A model generated the notes under the pieces. The model saw nothing but the letters and a program-made list of their open reading frames with translations. It did not search any database and was not told where the DNA came from. This document shows positions 1 to 6,132 of a DNA stretch of 8,136 nt, one piece after another. Made by a program: the position numbers and the translations under genes. The stretch's first letter is position 1; each line of letters starts with the position of its first letter. The DNA is from JBBRXJ01 sp038248505. GTDB taxonomy: Bacteria > Bacteroidota > Bacteroidia > Bacteroidales > JBBRXJ01. The stretch covers positions 1-8,136 of the forward strand of contig JBBRXJ010000107.1 in assembly GCA_038248505.1 (NCBI GenBank), written 5' to 3'.

Positions 1-338
1 ATCTCTCATGGGGGAAAGGGGGTAATATCATTATAAGTCATTATGAAACTGCGTTTTAACCAAAATATAGCCAAAAAAACGCTATCCGGCATTACAAAAA
101 AATTAAGTTGCTAATCTCGTTTTTATTTGCGATTTTTGGGTATAATCAGATTTAAACATTTATAAATAATTAAAACAATATAGACAAAATTTATCACGAA
201 TAGTTATCGTTATAGAATTAAAGCTATATATATATTGAAACACAGGGCATCATAAATATATTATATAGGTATTTTAATTGCACTACATGGCGATAACACT
301 ATATTAATTATTACTTTTGAACCAAAATAAACACGTAT
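1..338. other. AT-rich intergenic leader ahead of metA
   Basis: This stretch has no convincing gene on either strand. It contains two G5 tracts separated by AAA (10-22), unusual in such AT-rich DNA. It also holds a distant inverted repeat: 200-209 (ATAGTTATCG) pairs with 291-302 apart from a 2-base bulge. A candidate -7 promoter element lies at 312-319. In one frame, bases 3-59 read as an open tail ending in a stop (final residues SHYETAF), which could be the end of a gene beginning left of the window, but 18 codons cannot establish that. I looked for a SAM-I or SAM-II riboswitch, as might be expected before a methionine gene, and recognised no conserved core. Confidence 0.6.
312..319 (+). 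promoter_or_regulatory. Candidate Bacteroidota -7 promoter element for metA
   Basis: TACTTTTG matches the Bacteroidota primary-sigma consensus TAnnTTTG exactly and ends 19 bases before the metA ATG. Transcription would begin about 5-8 bases further on, leaving an A-rich leader of only some 12-15 nt. No TTG-type -33 element is visible 19-21 bases upstream, which weakens the call. The same motif and spacing recur before the Smr-domain gene at 3704. Confidence 0.4.
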
Positions 339-1262
339 ATGCCACTCAACATTCCGAATCATTTACCTGCTACCGAAATACTTAAGAAAGAGAATATTTT
401 TGTAATGCGTGAAGATGAAGCGCAACATCAGGATATTCGTCCTTTGCGCATTGCCATATTAAACCTCATGCCATTAAAGATTGAAACTGAGACACATCTA
501 TTGCGCATGTTATCAAACAGTCCGCTTCAAGTCGAAATTGTATTGTTGCATACTCGTGATCATGAGTCACATAATACCCCCCAAGAGCATCTTGAAGCAT
601 TTTATAAAACATGGGGCGATATTAAAAACGACAATTTTGACGGTATGATTATTACCGGAGCCCCTGTTGAAAAATTAGACTTCGAAGAAGTTGATTATTG
701 GAACGAGCTCAAAGACATAATGAACTGGTCCAAAAGTCATGTAACCTCTACACTTTATATATGTTGGGCTGCACAAGCTGGACTATACCATCACTACAAA
801 GTACCCAAAATAGTTCAGCAGAAGAAGTTTTTTGGAGTATTTAAACATCGTGTACTTGACAATAAGGTGCCATTAATGAGAGGGTTTGATGATGAGTTTC
901 TAGCACCACATTCGCGTTATTCAACCATGGATCGTAATGATATTATTAAGATACCAGACCTACAAATACTTTCAGAATCAGATGATGCCGGTATTTATAT
1001 TGTTGCCAAAAAGAACGGTAGCATGGTTTTTGTAACGGGTCATTCTGAATATGATCCATTCACCTTACAAAGTGAATATTTTCGTGATGTTAATAAGGGT
1101 TTAGACATCAACATTCCAGACAATTATTTTATTGATGATGATCCAAGCAAAGAGCCAATAGTTCGATGGAAGGCCCATGCAAATCTCTTTTTCACAAATT
1201 GGCTCAACTATTGTGTTTATCAGTCAACACCCTATGATTTCGTCCGAAAAAACAGTAAATAA
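339..1262 (+). CDS. metA: Homoserine O-acyltransferase, MetA family; probably O-acetyltransferase
   Basis: MetA activates the hydroxyl of L-homoserine with an acyl group from acyl-CoA, the committed cytosolic step of methionine biosynthesis. The 307-residue product has full family length. It shows the conserved N-terminal stretch around RIAILNLMP (37-45), the nucleophile Cys142 in YICWAAQAG (140-148), and His235 with Glu237 in TGHSEYDP (233-240), completing the expected Cys-His-Glu catalytic set. Residue 111 is Glu (GAPVEKL, 107-113). In this family Glu111 is associated with acetyl-CoA use and Gly111, as in E. coli, with succinyl-CoA, so O-acetylhomoserine is the predicted product despite the usual 'succinyltransferase' label. 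The ATG is preceded by A-rich sequence and no Shine-Dalgarno motif, normal for Bacteroidota. It is followed after 2 bases by a dehydrogenase gene. No sulfhydrylase or other methionine gene lies in the window. The family call is firm; the acyl donor is inferred from one residue. Confidence 0.96.
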   Translation: MPLNIPNHLPATEILKKENIFVMREDEAQHQDIRPLRIAILNLMPLKIETETHLLRMLSNSPLQVEIVLLHTRDHESHNTPQEHLEAFYKTWGDIKNDNFDGMIITGAPVEKLDFEEVDYWNELKDIMNWSKSHVTSTLYICWAAQAGLYHHYKVPKIVQQKKFFGVFKHRVLDNKVPLMRGFDDEFLAPHSRYSTMDRNDIIKIPDLQILSESDDAGIYIVAKKNGSMVFVTGHSEYDPFTLQSEYFRDVNKGLDINIPDNYFIDDDPSKEPIVRWKAHANLFFTNWLNYCVYQSTPYDFVRKNSK

Positions 1263-1264
1263 AT

Positions 1265-2203
1265 ATGAAGATTGTTTTTCTCGACACTAAGACTTTAGGG
1301 AATGATATTCCCAATATCTCAATTTTTAATGATTTTGGTGATTACGAACATTACCCGCTCACCTCATCAGATGAGCGTATTCAGCGAATGCAGGATGCCG
1401 AAATAGTAATAACAAATAAAGTAATTATTAATCGTGAAGTTATAGATGCTTGTCCAAACCTACGATTAATATGCCTTGCAGCAACAGGCATTAATAATAT
1501 TGACCTTGATTATGCCGCCAAAAAAGGAATAAAGGTTAAAAATGTAGCTGGCTACTCTACTGAAAGTGTAGCTCAATGTACCTTTGGGATGTTGTTCTAT
1601 CTCTTACACCGTTACGAATATTTTAATAATTATGTTAAAACCGGTGAATATACCCACAGCGATATATTCACCCATTACGGACGTAGCTTTTGGCAGTTAA
1701 ATGGCAAACAGATCGGTATTATTGGTTTAGGAACCATAGGTAAAAGAATAGCTGAAATATCAAAAGCGTTTGGAATGAATCCAGTTTATTACTCAACCAG
1801 CGGAAAAAACAATAACGCCTCTTATCCGCGCCTATCGCTTGATGAATTACTAAAGAGTTCCGATATAGTTTCTATACACGCACCACTCAATGCCGATACT
1901 CAAAATCTTATTAATTACGATCGAATAAAGCAAATGAAAAAAACGGCTATACTCATTAATATGGGACGTGGCGGTATTGTTAATGAGAGCGATTTAGCAA
2001 AAACACTTGATGAAAATCTAATATACGGAGCAGCACTTGATGTGTTAACAAATGAACCTATTATTACTTCAAATCCACTACTTCATATTAAAGAAAAAGA
2101 ACGCTTGCTTATTATGCCACATACAGCATGGGCAAGCATTGAAGCTCGTAGCTTACTCGTTAATAAGATTGCAGATAACATTCGGGAGTATTTAAAATTG
2201 TAA
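1265..2203 (+). CDS. D-isomer-specific 2-hydroxyacid dehydrogenase (glycerate dehydrogenase/hydroxypyruvate reductase-like)
   Basis: This is a cytosolic NAD(P)-dependent oxidoreductase that interconverts 2-keto acids and D-2-hydroxy acids. The 312 residues show a split substrate-binding domain enclosing a Rossmann domain: GLGTIG at 154-159 is the dinucleotide-binding loop. Arg235 (NMGRGG), Glu264 (LTNEP) and His286 (MPHTAWA) form the catalytic triad, all in normal positions. The loop after the second Rossmann strand reads YYSTSGK (175-181) where NAD-specific members usually have Asp, so NADPH use is possible. Overall similarity in motifs is to glycerate dehydrogenase/hydroxypyruvate reductase, but SerA-like, lactate or branched-chain 2-keto acid substrates cannot be excluded. 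It lacks the C-terminal ACT domain of long SerA enzymes. The ATG lies 2 bases after the metA stop, so co-transcription and translational coupling are likely. No link to methionine synthesis is established. The family is certain; the substrate is not. Confidence 0.93.
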   Translation: MKIVFLDTKTLGNDIPNISIFNDFGDYEHYPLTSSDERIQRMQDAEIVITNKVIINREVIDACPNLRLICLAATGINNIDLDYAAKKGIKVKNVAGYSTESVAQCTFGMLFYLLHRYEYFNNYVKTGEYTHSDIFTHYGRSFWQLNGKQIGIIGLGTIGKRIAEISKAFGMNPVYYSTSGKNNNASYPRLSLDELLKSSDIVSIHAPLNADTQNLINYDRIKQMKKTAILINMGRGGIVNESDLAKTLDENLIYGAALDVLTNEPIITSNPLLHIKEKERLLIMPHTAWASIEARSLLVNKIADNIREYLKL

Positions 2204-2229
2204 AACTATTTGCAATCACCTCAAAGTCT

Positions 2230-3441
2230 TTACTGAAAAAAAAGCAGAGAACTATCGCCATAGCTTAGGAAGCGATAATCATTATCCAATGCATGCTGGT
2301 ATATTTTTTCCCAGTTTTTCCCAATGGCCGTTGCAACCAATAATAATAAAGTACTACCCGGTTGATGAAAATTTGTAATGAGCGCTTGGGCAGTTCTGAA
2401 ACGATATCCGGGTAAGATCATTAAAGATGTGGATGCATGAATTCTACTTTGATTATTCTTTGTTAAATATAATAAGATCGACTCATAAGCCTCTTTTGCT
2501 GAATAATTTTGAGCTAGAGTATATGCTTCCCATTGTTCCAGTTTATTAAAATTAACAGCTTGTTTTATTTGTTTTACCCCCATCCAATAAATACTCTCTA
2601 GAGCACGCATGGAAGTGGTACCAACCGATACAAGTAAATCATTATGATTAATTAATGATTCAAGCAATTGATTTGTAATAATAAAATTCTCCTGATGCAT
2701 TTTATGCTCACGTACGTCGGCTTTTTTAATTGGAAGAAAAGTACCCGCCCCAACGTGTAATGTAAGATAATTGATGTGAATAGCATGCAATGCAAGATCA
2801 TTAATAATGGTAGGTGTAAAGTGCAAACCAGCAGTTGGAGCAGCCACTGAACCTTGCATCTGAGCATAAACTGTTTGATATCTTTGAATATCGTCAGGTA
2901 CACTCTCGCGTTTCAAATAAGGAGGAATAGGCACATTTCCAATTGCTTCAAGTATATCTGAGAAAATAACATTCTGATTTTCCCACTCAAAACGAACTAA
3001 AATATTTTCTTCATAATTATCAGCTTTGTAGGCTCTTAAGCCTACACTAAGATTATTAATTATGAGTTGAGTCTCCAAATAATCCTCTTTCCATTTAGTT
3101 AAATTGCCCACCATACATTGCCAAACACAAGAGCCACTAGCTTGCATGGCGCTTGCTATCTCAGCAGGCTGATGAGGTTCTAAACAAAATATTTCAATTA
3201 AAGCTCCTGTGGCTCGTTTAAAAAATAATCTGGAACGTATAACTTTGGTATTATTTGCAAACAGCAGGCTACCAGAGGGAATTTCAGTTGAAATATCCTT
3301 AAAAAAACGATCCTTTATTTGGCCCTCCTTATAAACCAATAGTTTTGATGCATCGCGGTTCTCTAAAGGATATTTAGCGATACGTTGCTCGGGCAAATTA
3401 TATTTTAACTCGTCGAGTAATATTGTATTTATAAAATGCAT
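2230..3441 (-). CDS. queA: QueA-family S-adenosylmethionine:tRNA ribosyltransferase-isomerase, long form
   Basis: QueA transfers and isomerises the ribosyl part of SAM onto preQ1 at tRNA position 34 to give epoxyqueuosine. Family motifs appear in order: LPEQRIAKYPLENRDASKLL (16-35), FANNTKVIRSRL (61-72), PPYL (173-176), YQTVYA with GSVAAPTAGLHFT (188-209), HVGAGTF (229-235), VGTTSMRALES (273-283) and LITNFHQPGSTLLLLVA (354-370). At 403 residues it exceeds the roughly 350 of E. coli QueA; the excess includes a longer segment (about 284-340) between RALES and the PGYRF motif. The C-terminus reads YGDSSLLF, where E. coli has YGDAM. These traits fit the longer QueA-like paralogue that I recall from Bacteroidota, so the gene may sit beside a second canonical queA elsewhere and its exact activity is less sure than its family. 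It converges on the dehydrogenase with 26 bases between stops and diverges from the Smr gene. Confidence 0.9.
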   Translation of the reverse strand: MHFINTILLDELKYNLPEQRIAKYPLENRDASKLLVYKEGQIKDRFFKDISTEIPSGSLLFANNTKVIRSRLFFKRATGALIEIFCLEPHQPAEIASAMQASGSCVWQCMVGNLTKWKEDYLETQLIINNLSVGLRAYKADNYEENILVRFEWENQNVIFSDILEAIGNVPIPPYLKRESVPDDIQRYQTVYAQMQGSVAAPTAGLHFTPTIINDLALHAIHINYLTLHVGAGTFLPIKKADVREHKMHQENFIITNQLLESLINHNDLLVSVGTTSMRALESIYWMGVKQIKQAVNFNKLEQWEAYTLAQNYSAKEAYESILLYLTKNNQSRIHASTSLMILPGYRFRTAQALITNFHQPGSTLLLLVATAIGKNWEKIYQHALDNDYRFLSYGDSSLLFFQ

Positions 3442-3500
3442 TTCACAGGAATATATTTATTCGATTGAACTTGTGGTACTTTCATGTTATTTCAATTTAT

Positions 3501-3550
3501 ATTCATGCCATTTTGTGCTACCACTTTAAATATGTTTCGGTAGCATGAAT
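3501..3550. repeat. Interrupted inverted repeat in the queA/Smr divergent intergenic region
   Basis: ATTCATG (3501-3507) is the exact reverse complement of CATGAAT (3544-3550), and CTACC (3518-3522) that of GGTAG (3539-3543). The two right-hand arms are contiguous, while the left-hand arms are separated by a 10-base bulge. Together they would form a 12-bp bulged hairpin with a 16-base loop. Alternative registers extend the inner stem to 7 bp (TGCTACC/GGTAGCA). It lies 60-109 bases upstream of the queA start and about 155 bases upstream of the Smr gene. It could be an operator or a leader structure of the minus-strand transcript. No T-tract follows, so a terminator is unlikely. Confidence 0.45.
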
Positions 3551-3675
3551 GTTTTATACTTTAGCTAAACATATTGGCAAAAGAACTCGTTTACAGGATA
3601 TAATAACAAATTAAGTTAAACAATTAACGCTATACTTAAGTTCATATATTTTCATTTTTCGTCGGTAAAAATAAG

Positions 3676-3683
3676 TATTTTTG
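3676..3683 (+). promoter_or_regulatory. Candidate Bacteroidota -7 promoter element for the Smr-domain gene
   Basis: TATTTTTG fits the TAnnTTTG consensus exactly and ends 20 bases before the ATG at 3704, predicting a short A-rich leader of about 12-16 nt. A T-rich segment at 3651-3659 lies roughly where a -33 element would be, but it lacks a clean TTG. Motif, spacing and A-rich leader closely resemble those before metA. Confidence 0.5.
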
Positions 3684-3703
3684 TATAAAAGCATATTAAA
3701 ACT

Positions 3704-4771
3704 ATGAAATACAAAGTAGGTGATCGAGTAAAGTTTTTAAATGAGGTAGGTGGCGGTACTATATCTCGTTTAATTGGGAATAACATGATAGAATTAGTAA
3801 GCGAAGATGGCTTTTCAATGCCCGTTATGATTTCAGATGTAATACCCTACCTTGAAACCGATGAAGATCAAATTGTAGTTAAAGAACAGATTGTAAAAAG
3901 TCAGACAAATATTGATCCAATAGAAAACTACGATGAATTCGAGGATAGCATTGAAGATAGTGGTACAGAAGAAGAACTAGAAATAGATTCGGATGATAAA
4001 ATAATGAACATCCTTTTCGCCTTACAACCATCAAAGCAAAAGAAAGAGAGTGATGCCTTAGATGCCTATCTTATTAATGACAGTAAATATAAAATACTAT
4101 TTAATATTTCACAAAAAAGAGAGGACTTCAATCTCAATATCCAAGCAGGTTTAATTGAAGCGAATACCAAAATAAGTATAGCCAGTTTTACTATTGGCGA
4201 TTTAAAATGTTTTCCTGAATTTAGCTTTCAATTTATTTTCTTCAAAAAACTTTTCTTCGGTTTTAGAGAGCCTGCCTTTTATACAATGAACGTGCAACCA
4301 ATGACACTGCTTGGCAAAGATGCTTTTAAGGAGAATGAATATTTTAATGATAAAGCACATCTATACTCATTATATATTGAGGATTTTGCAAAAGAAATTG
4401 AGAGCATACCTCATACCGCTATTGCACATGCATTAAAGGAAAAAGAAGCTCTTGTAAAAAAAAATATTGCAAAACCGCACCCTCGTCCTATACTAAAGGA
4501 AGTGGACCTACACATTCATGAATTAGTTGAGACCGAAGCAGGCTTAAGTAACTTTGATATGCTAAAGATACAGATGGACAATTTTAATAAAGAATTAAAA
4601 AAAGCGATTGCAGAGGGCGTTAAAAAGATTGTATTCATACATGGTAAAGGCAACGGGCGTCTTAAGCTGGATATTCGTAAAGCAATTGATGAAAAGTATC
4701 CCAACTGTAACTATCAAGATGCCTCCTTTCAGGAATATGGATTTGGTGCTACTTTAGTCTTAATAAAGTAA
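3704..4771 (+). CDS. DUF2027 and Smr domain protein (MutS2-like C-terminal Smr)
   Basis: The 355-residue protein begins with a small beta-rich module (1-50; KVGDRVKFLNEVGGGTI at 4-20) resembling the KOW/SH3-like segment found with MutS2 Smr domains. Next comes a very acidic linker (51-98; 20 Asp/Glu in 48 residues), then a central beta-rich region (about 99-230) matching the DUF2027 architecture of Bacteroidota. The C-terminus is a Smr domain (265-355) with the DLHIHEL motif (268-274) and the HGKGNG motif (313-318). Smr domains bind and often nick nucleic acid or rescue ribosomes; HGxGxG is the conserved glycine loop and the DLH motif supplies the proposed catalytic residues. There is no MutS ATPase part, so this is not MutS2 itself. 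No signal peptide or membrane helix is seen, so it should be cytosolic. Its cellular role is unknown; translation quality control or nucleic acid processing are possibilities inferred only from the domain. Confidence 0.88.
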   Translation: MKYKVGDRVKFLNEVGGGTISRLIGNNMIELVSEDGFSMPVMISDVIPYLETDEDQIVVKEQIVKSQTNIDPIENYDEFEDSIEDSGTEEELEIDSDDKIMNILFALQPSKQKKESDALDAYLINDSKYKILFNISQKREDFNLNIQAGLIEANTKISIASFTIGDLKCFPEFSFQFIFFKKLFFGFREPAFYTMNVQPMTLLGKDAFKENEYFNDKAHLYSLYIEDFAKEIESIPHTAIAHALKEKEALVKKNIAKPHPRPILKEVDLHIHELVETEAGLSNFDMLKIQMDNFNKELKKAIAEGVKKIVFIHGKGNGRLKLDIRKAIDEKYPNCNYQDASFQEYGFGATLVLIK

Positions 4772-4850
4772 TGTATATTAAATAATTGCATGTAAATCAT
4801 TGAAAATGAGGAGCATATAATACGCATCTTGATTTTGAGTGTATTTGTAC

Positions 4851-5075
4851 ATGACTAAGAAAGATATTTATAAGCTTGATTTTGTGATTCAAAGTAAACT
4901 TCTGACTGAAAAACAGGAGAAGGAACTTAGTGTATTTATTGCAAAGAGAAAACTTGAGATTAAAAAGAAATCAAGAAAAGTCACATACACACAAACAGCA
5001 AATATTATACCAACAACCGCTGGTATAAGTTATAACCAAATAAATCCGCCTATCTTATCACGAAGTTTGATATAA
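4851..5075 (+). CDS. Small lysine-rich hypothetical protein
   Basis: This is a 74-residue ORF from ATG 4851; an in-frame GTG at 4839 would add four residues but is less likely. I do not recognise the family. Residues 3-43 contain 12 lysines and look like charged helix (KLLTEKQEKELSVFIAKRK, 16-34), whereas residues 44-74 contain no lysine. The change in composition falls near a perfect hairpin in the DNA (5005-5028), and the last 46 bases overlap the tail of the convergent minus-strand gene. A promoter-like TGATTTTG (4830-4837), one mismatch from the -7 consensus, lies 13 bases before the ATG. It may be a real small cytosolic, possibly nucleic-acid-binding protein, a gene whose original end has been altered, or a chance ORF. 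Confidence 0.4.
   Translation: MTKKDIYKLDFVIQSKLLTEKQEKELSVFIAKRKLEIKKKSRKVTYTQTANIIPTTAGISYNQINPPILSRSLI
5005..5028 (-). terminator. Perfect 8-bp hairpin just after the PH-domain gene stop
   Basis: TTATACCA (5005-5012) and TGGTATAA (5021-5028) are exact reverse complements around an 8-base loop. The repeat begins one base beyond the minus-strand stop codon at 5030-5032. On the minus strand it is followed by ATATTTG rather than a strong T-run, so it is a weak intrinsic terminator or a 3'-end stabiliser. It falls inside the overlapping small plus-strand ORF. Confidence 0.4.
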
Positions 5076-5938
5076 AAATCGCGTGTCATTTGATTATCTG
5101 AAAAATTAAAGAGCAGATATTCGTTACGATTTGTGATAACAATTATATAGGGTGTATGACCTGACTTAACAAACATTCGGGCGTGGCCAATATTTTTCAA
5201 GCGAAATTTACCTTTCAAATTATTATTGAATGAAAAACCATTGGTGCGCATAATAATAGGAGGTAAAACAGAAACGGTATCGAGCAAAGATATCTCATCA
5301 AAAGTGTACTTAAAACCATAAAGACCTTTCAATTCTATACTTGCTTCATTTAATCGCACTCTCGGTTCACGTATACCTAAGTAAAAAACGAGAAGTAATG
5401 GAATAACAGTAAGAATTAAAATTAGCGAATAAATGAATTTCATAGCGGCTGGTTTTACCGAACTAACAGATGATTCGGTATTTAAGTTAAGATTATTATT
5501 AATATTTGCATTAATATAATTACACAAATCATCAGGGTTCTTTACGCCAACAATTACAGAACGATCTTTATCTTTAATACGAATCTCAACAGCTGAAATA
5601 CCATGAACATTATAAACGGTTGCATGTGGCAAGAATCGAATACCCCAACCATACCAAAGCTTACATGTGAATGGACGAGCTGATACTATTGAATTAAGAG
5701 CTATTTTTTTACGAAATATTCCAATCCCTAAAACAATATAAAGGTAATCTGAATTTACACGAACACGTAACCGATAAAAAAGTATAAGAATAGAAAGCAT
5801 CATTGCGCTGATAAAGACAAGCATATTGGAATCGGCTAGTAAAATAGGTTCGTTCGATTTTACTAGAGGAAAAAATGATGCAAAAGGGATTATAATACAG
5901 ACAATTATAATTACCCACCCCATCCGAGTCGTTTTCAT
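5030..5938 (-). CDS. Membrane protein with two bacterial PH-like domains (bPH_5-type C-terminus)
   Basis: Starting at the ATG at 5936-5938, the protein has 302 residues; a TTG three codons upstream (5945-5947) is a less likely start. Two N-terminal hydrophobic helices (about 7-25 and 38-55) precede a first PH-like module (56-141) with the WYGWGIR motif (95-101) and a NVHGISAVEI strand (110-119). A polar Asn/Ser-rich linker and a third helix (166-188) lead to a second module (190-297). That module carries LPPIIMRTNGF (225-235), LKGKFRL (241-247), PYIIV (263-267) and a closing amphipathic helix, which together match bacterial PH domain family bPH_5. Three helices should place the two modules on opposite sides of the inner membrane, unless one hydrophobic segment does not span it. 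No enzymatic motif is seen and the function is unknown. It is transcribed separately from the receptor-lipoprotein pair, as a terminator intervenes, and overlaps the small convergent ORF by 46 bases. Confidence 0.8.
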   Translation of the reverse strand: MKTTRMGWVIIIVCIIIPFASFFPLVKSNEPILLADSNMLVFISAMMLSILILFYRLRVRVNSDYLYIVLGIGIFRKKIALNSIVSARPFTCKLWYGWGIRFLPHATVYNVHGISAVEIRIKDKDRSVIVGVKNPDDLCNYINANINNNLNLNTESSVSSVKPAAMKFIYSLILILTVIPLLLVFYLGIREPRVRLNEASIELKGLYGFKYTFDEISLLDTVSVLPPIIMRTNGFSFNNNLKGKFRLKNIGHARMFVKSGHTPYIIVITNRNEYLLFNFSDNQMTRDFYIKLRDKIGGFIWL

Positions 5939-6100
5939 AGAAAACAAATTAAATTAGATTACGAATATAGATAAAAGCAAACAATAAAAAATAGATATTA
6001 CGTATAACAAAGAATGTCCTGACCAATAAAATAATGCCAAAAGTCTATAATTAAAGCATTTATACGCTTATCAAAAAACAAAGAGCAAGTCATTGCAAGA

Positions 6101-6132
6101 GAAATAAAAAATGTGAGTTCCCTCAACTCCCA
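6101..6132 (-). terminator. Intrinsic terminator of the receptor-DUF4249 operon
   Basis: Read on the minus strand, the arms GAGTT and AACTC enclose a GAGGG loop. The stem extends by two more pairs beyond one mismatch, and the run CATTTTTTATTTC follows at once. In plus coordinates the arms are 6115-6119 and 6125-6129, the outer pairs are 6112-6113 with 6131-6132, and the A-rich tract is 6101-6111. It lies about 70 bases beyond the DUF4249 stop and separates that operon from the PH-domain gene. A competing stem lies just upstream on the same strand (6144-6156). Confidence 0.65.

Noticed and set aside
3..59. Possible C-terminal tail of an upstream plus-strand gene
   Set aside because: One frame is open for 18 codons to a TAA, but that is too short to distinguish from chance and no family is recognisable. 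It is mentioned only in the intergenic entry.
1..338. SAM riboswitch before metA
   Set aside because: The conserved SAM-I core, including the GATGAAACC-like and GGCAACC-like segments, is absent, and nothing resembles a SAM-II pseudoknot. The only structure is a weak distant inverted repeat.
2204..2229. Bidirectional terminator between the dehydrogenase and queA
   Set aside because: The 26-base convergent spacer shows no inverted repeat with a T-tract.
2652..2903. Minus-strand ORF of 83 codons
   Set aside because: It is an out-of-frame reading of the queA coding sequence, which carries unmistakable QueA motifs in its own frame.
4516..4704. Minus-strand ORF of 62 codons
   Set aside because: It lies entirely inside the Smr domain coding region, which has clear motifs on the plus strand.
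5709..5918. Minus-strand ORF of 69 codons
   Set aside because: It is an alternate frame within the N-terminal membrane region of the PH-domain protein, with Cys/Tyr/Ser-rich composition unlike a real protein.
5939..6100. Promoter for the PH-domain gene
   Set aside because: Several near matches to the minus-strand -7 element are present, but none has the exact TAnnTTTG spacing, so no site was called.
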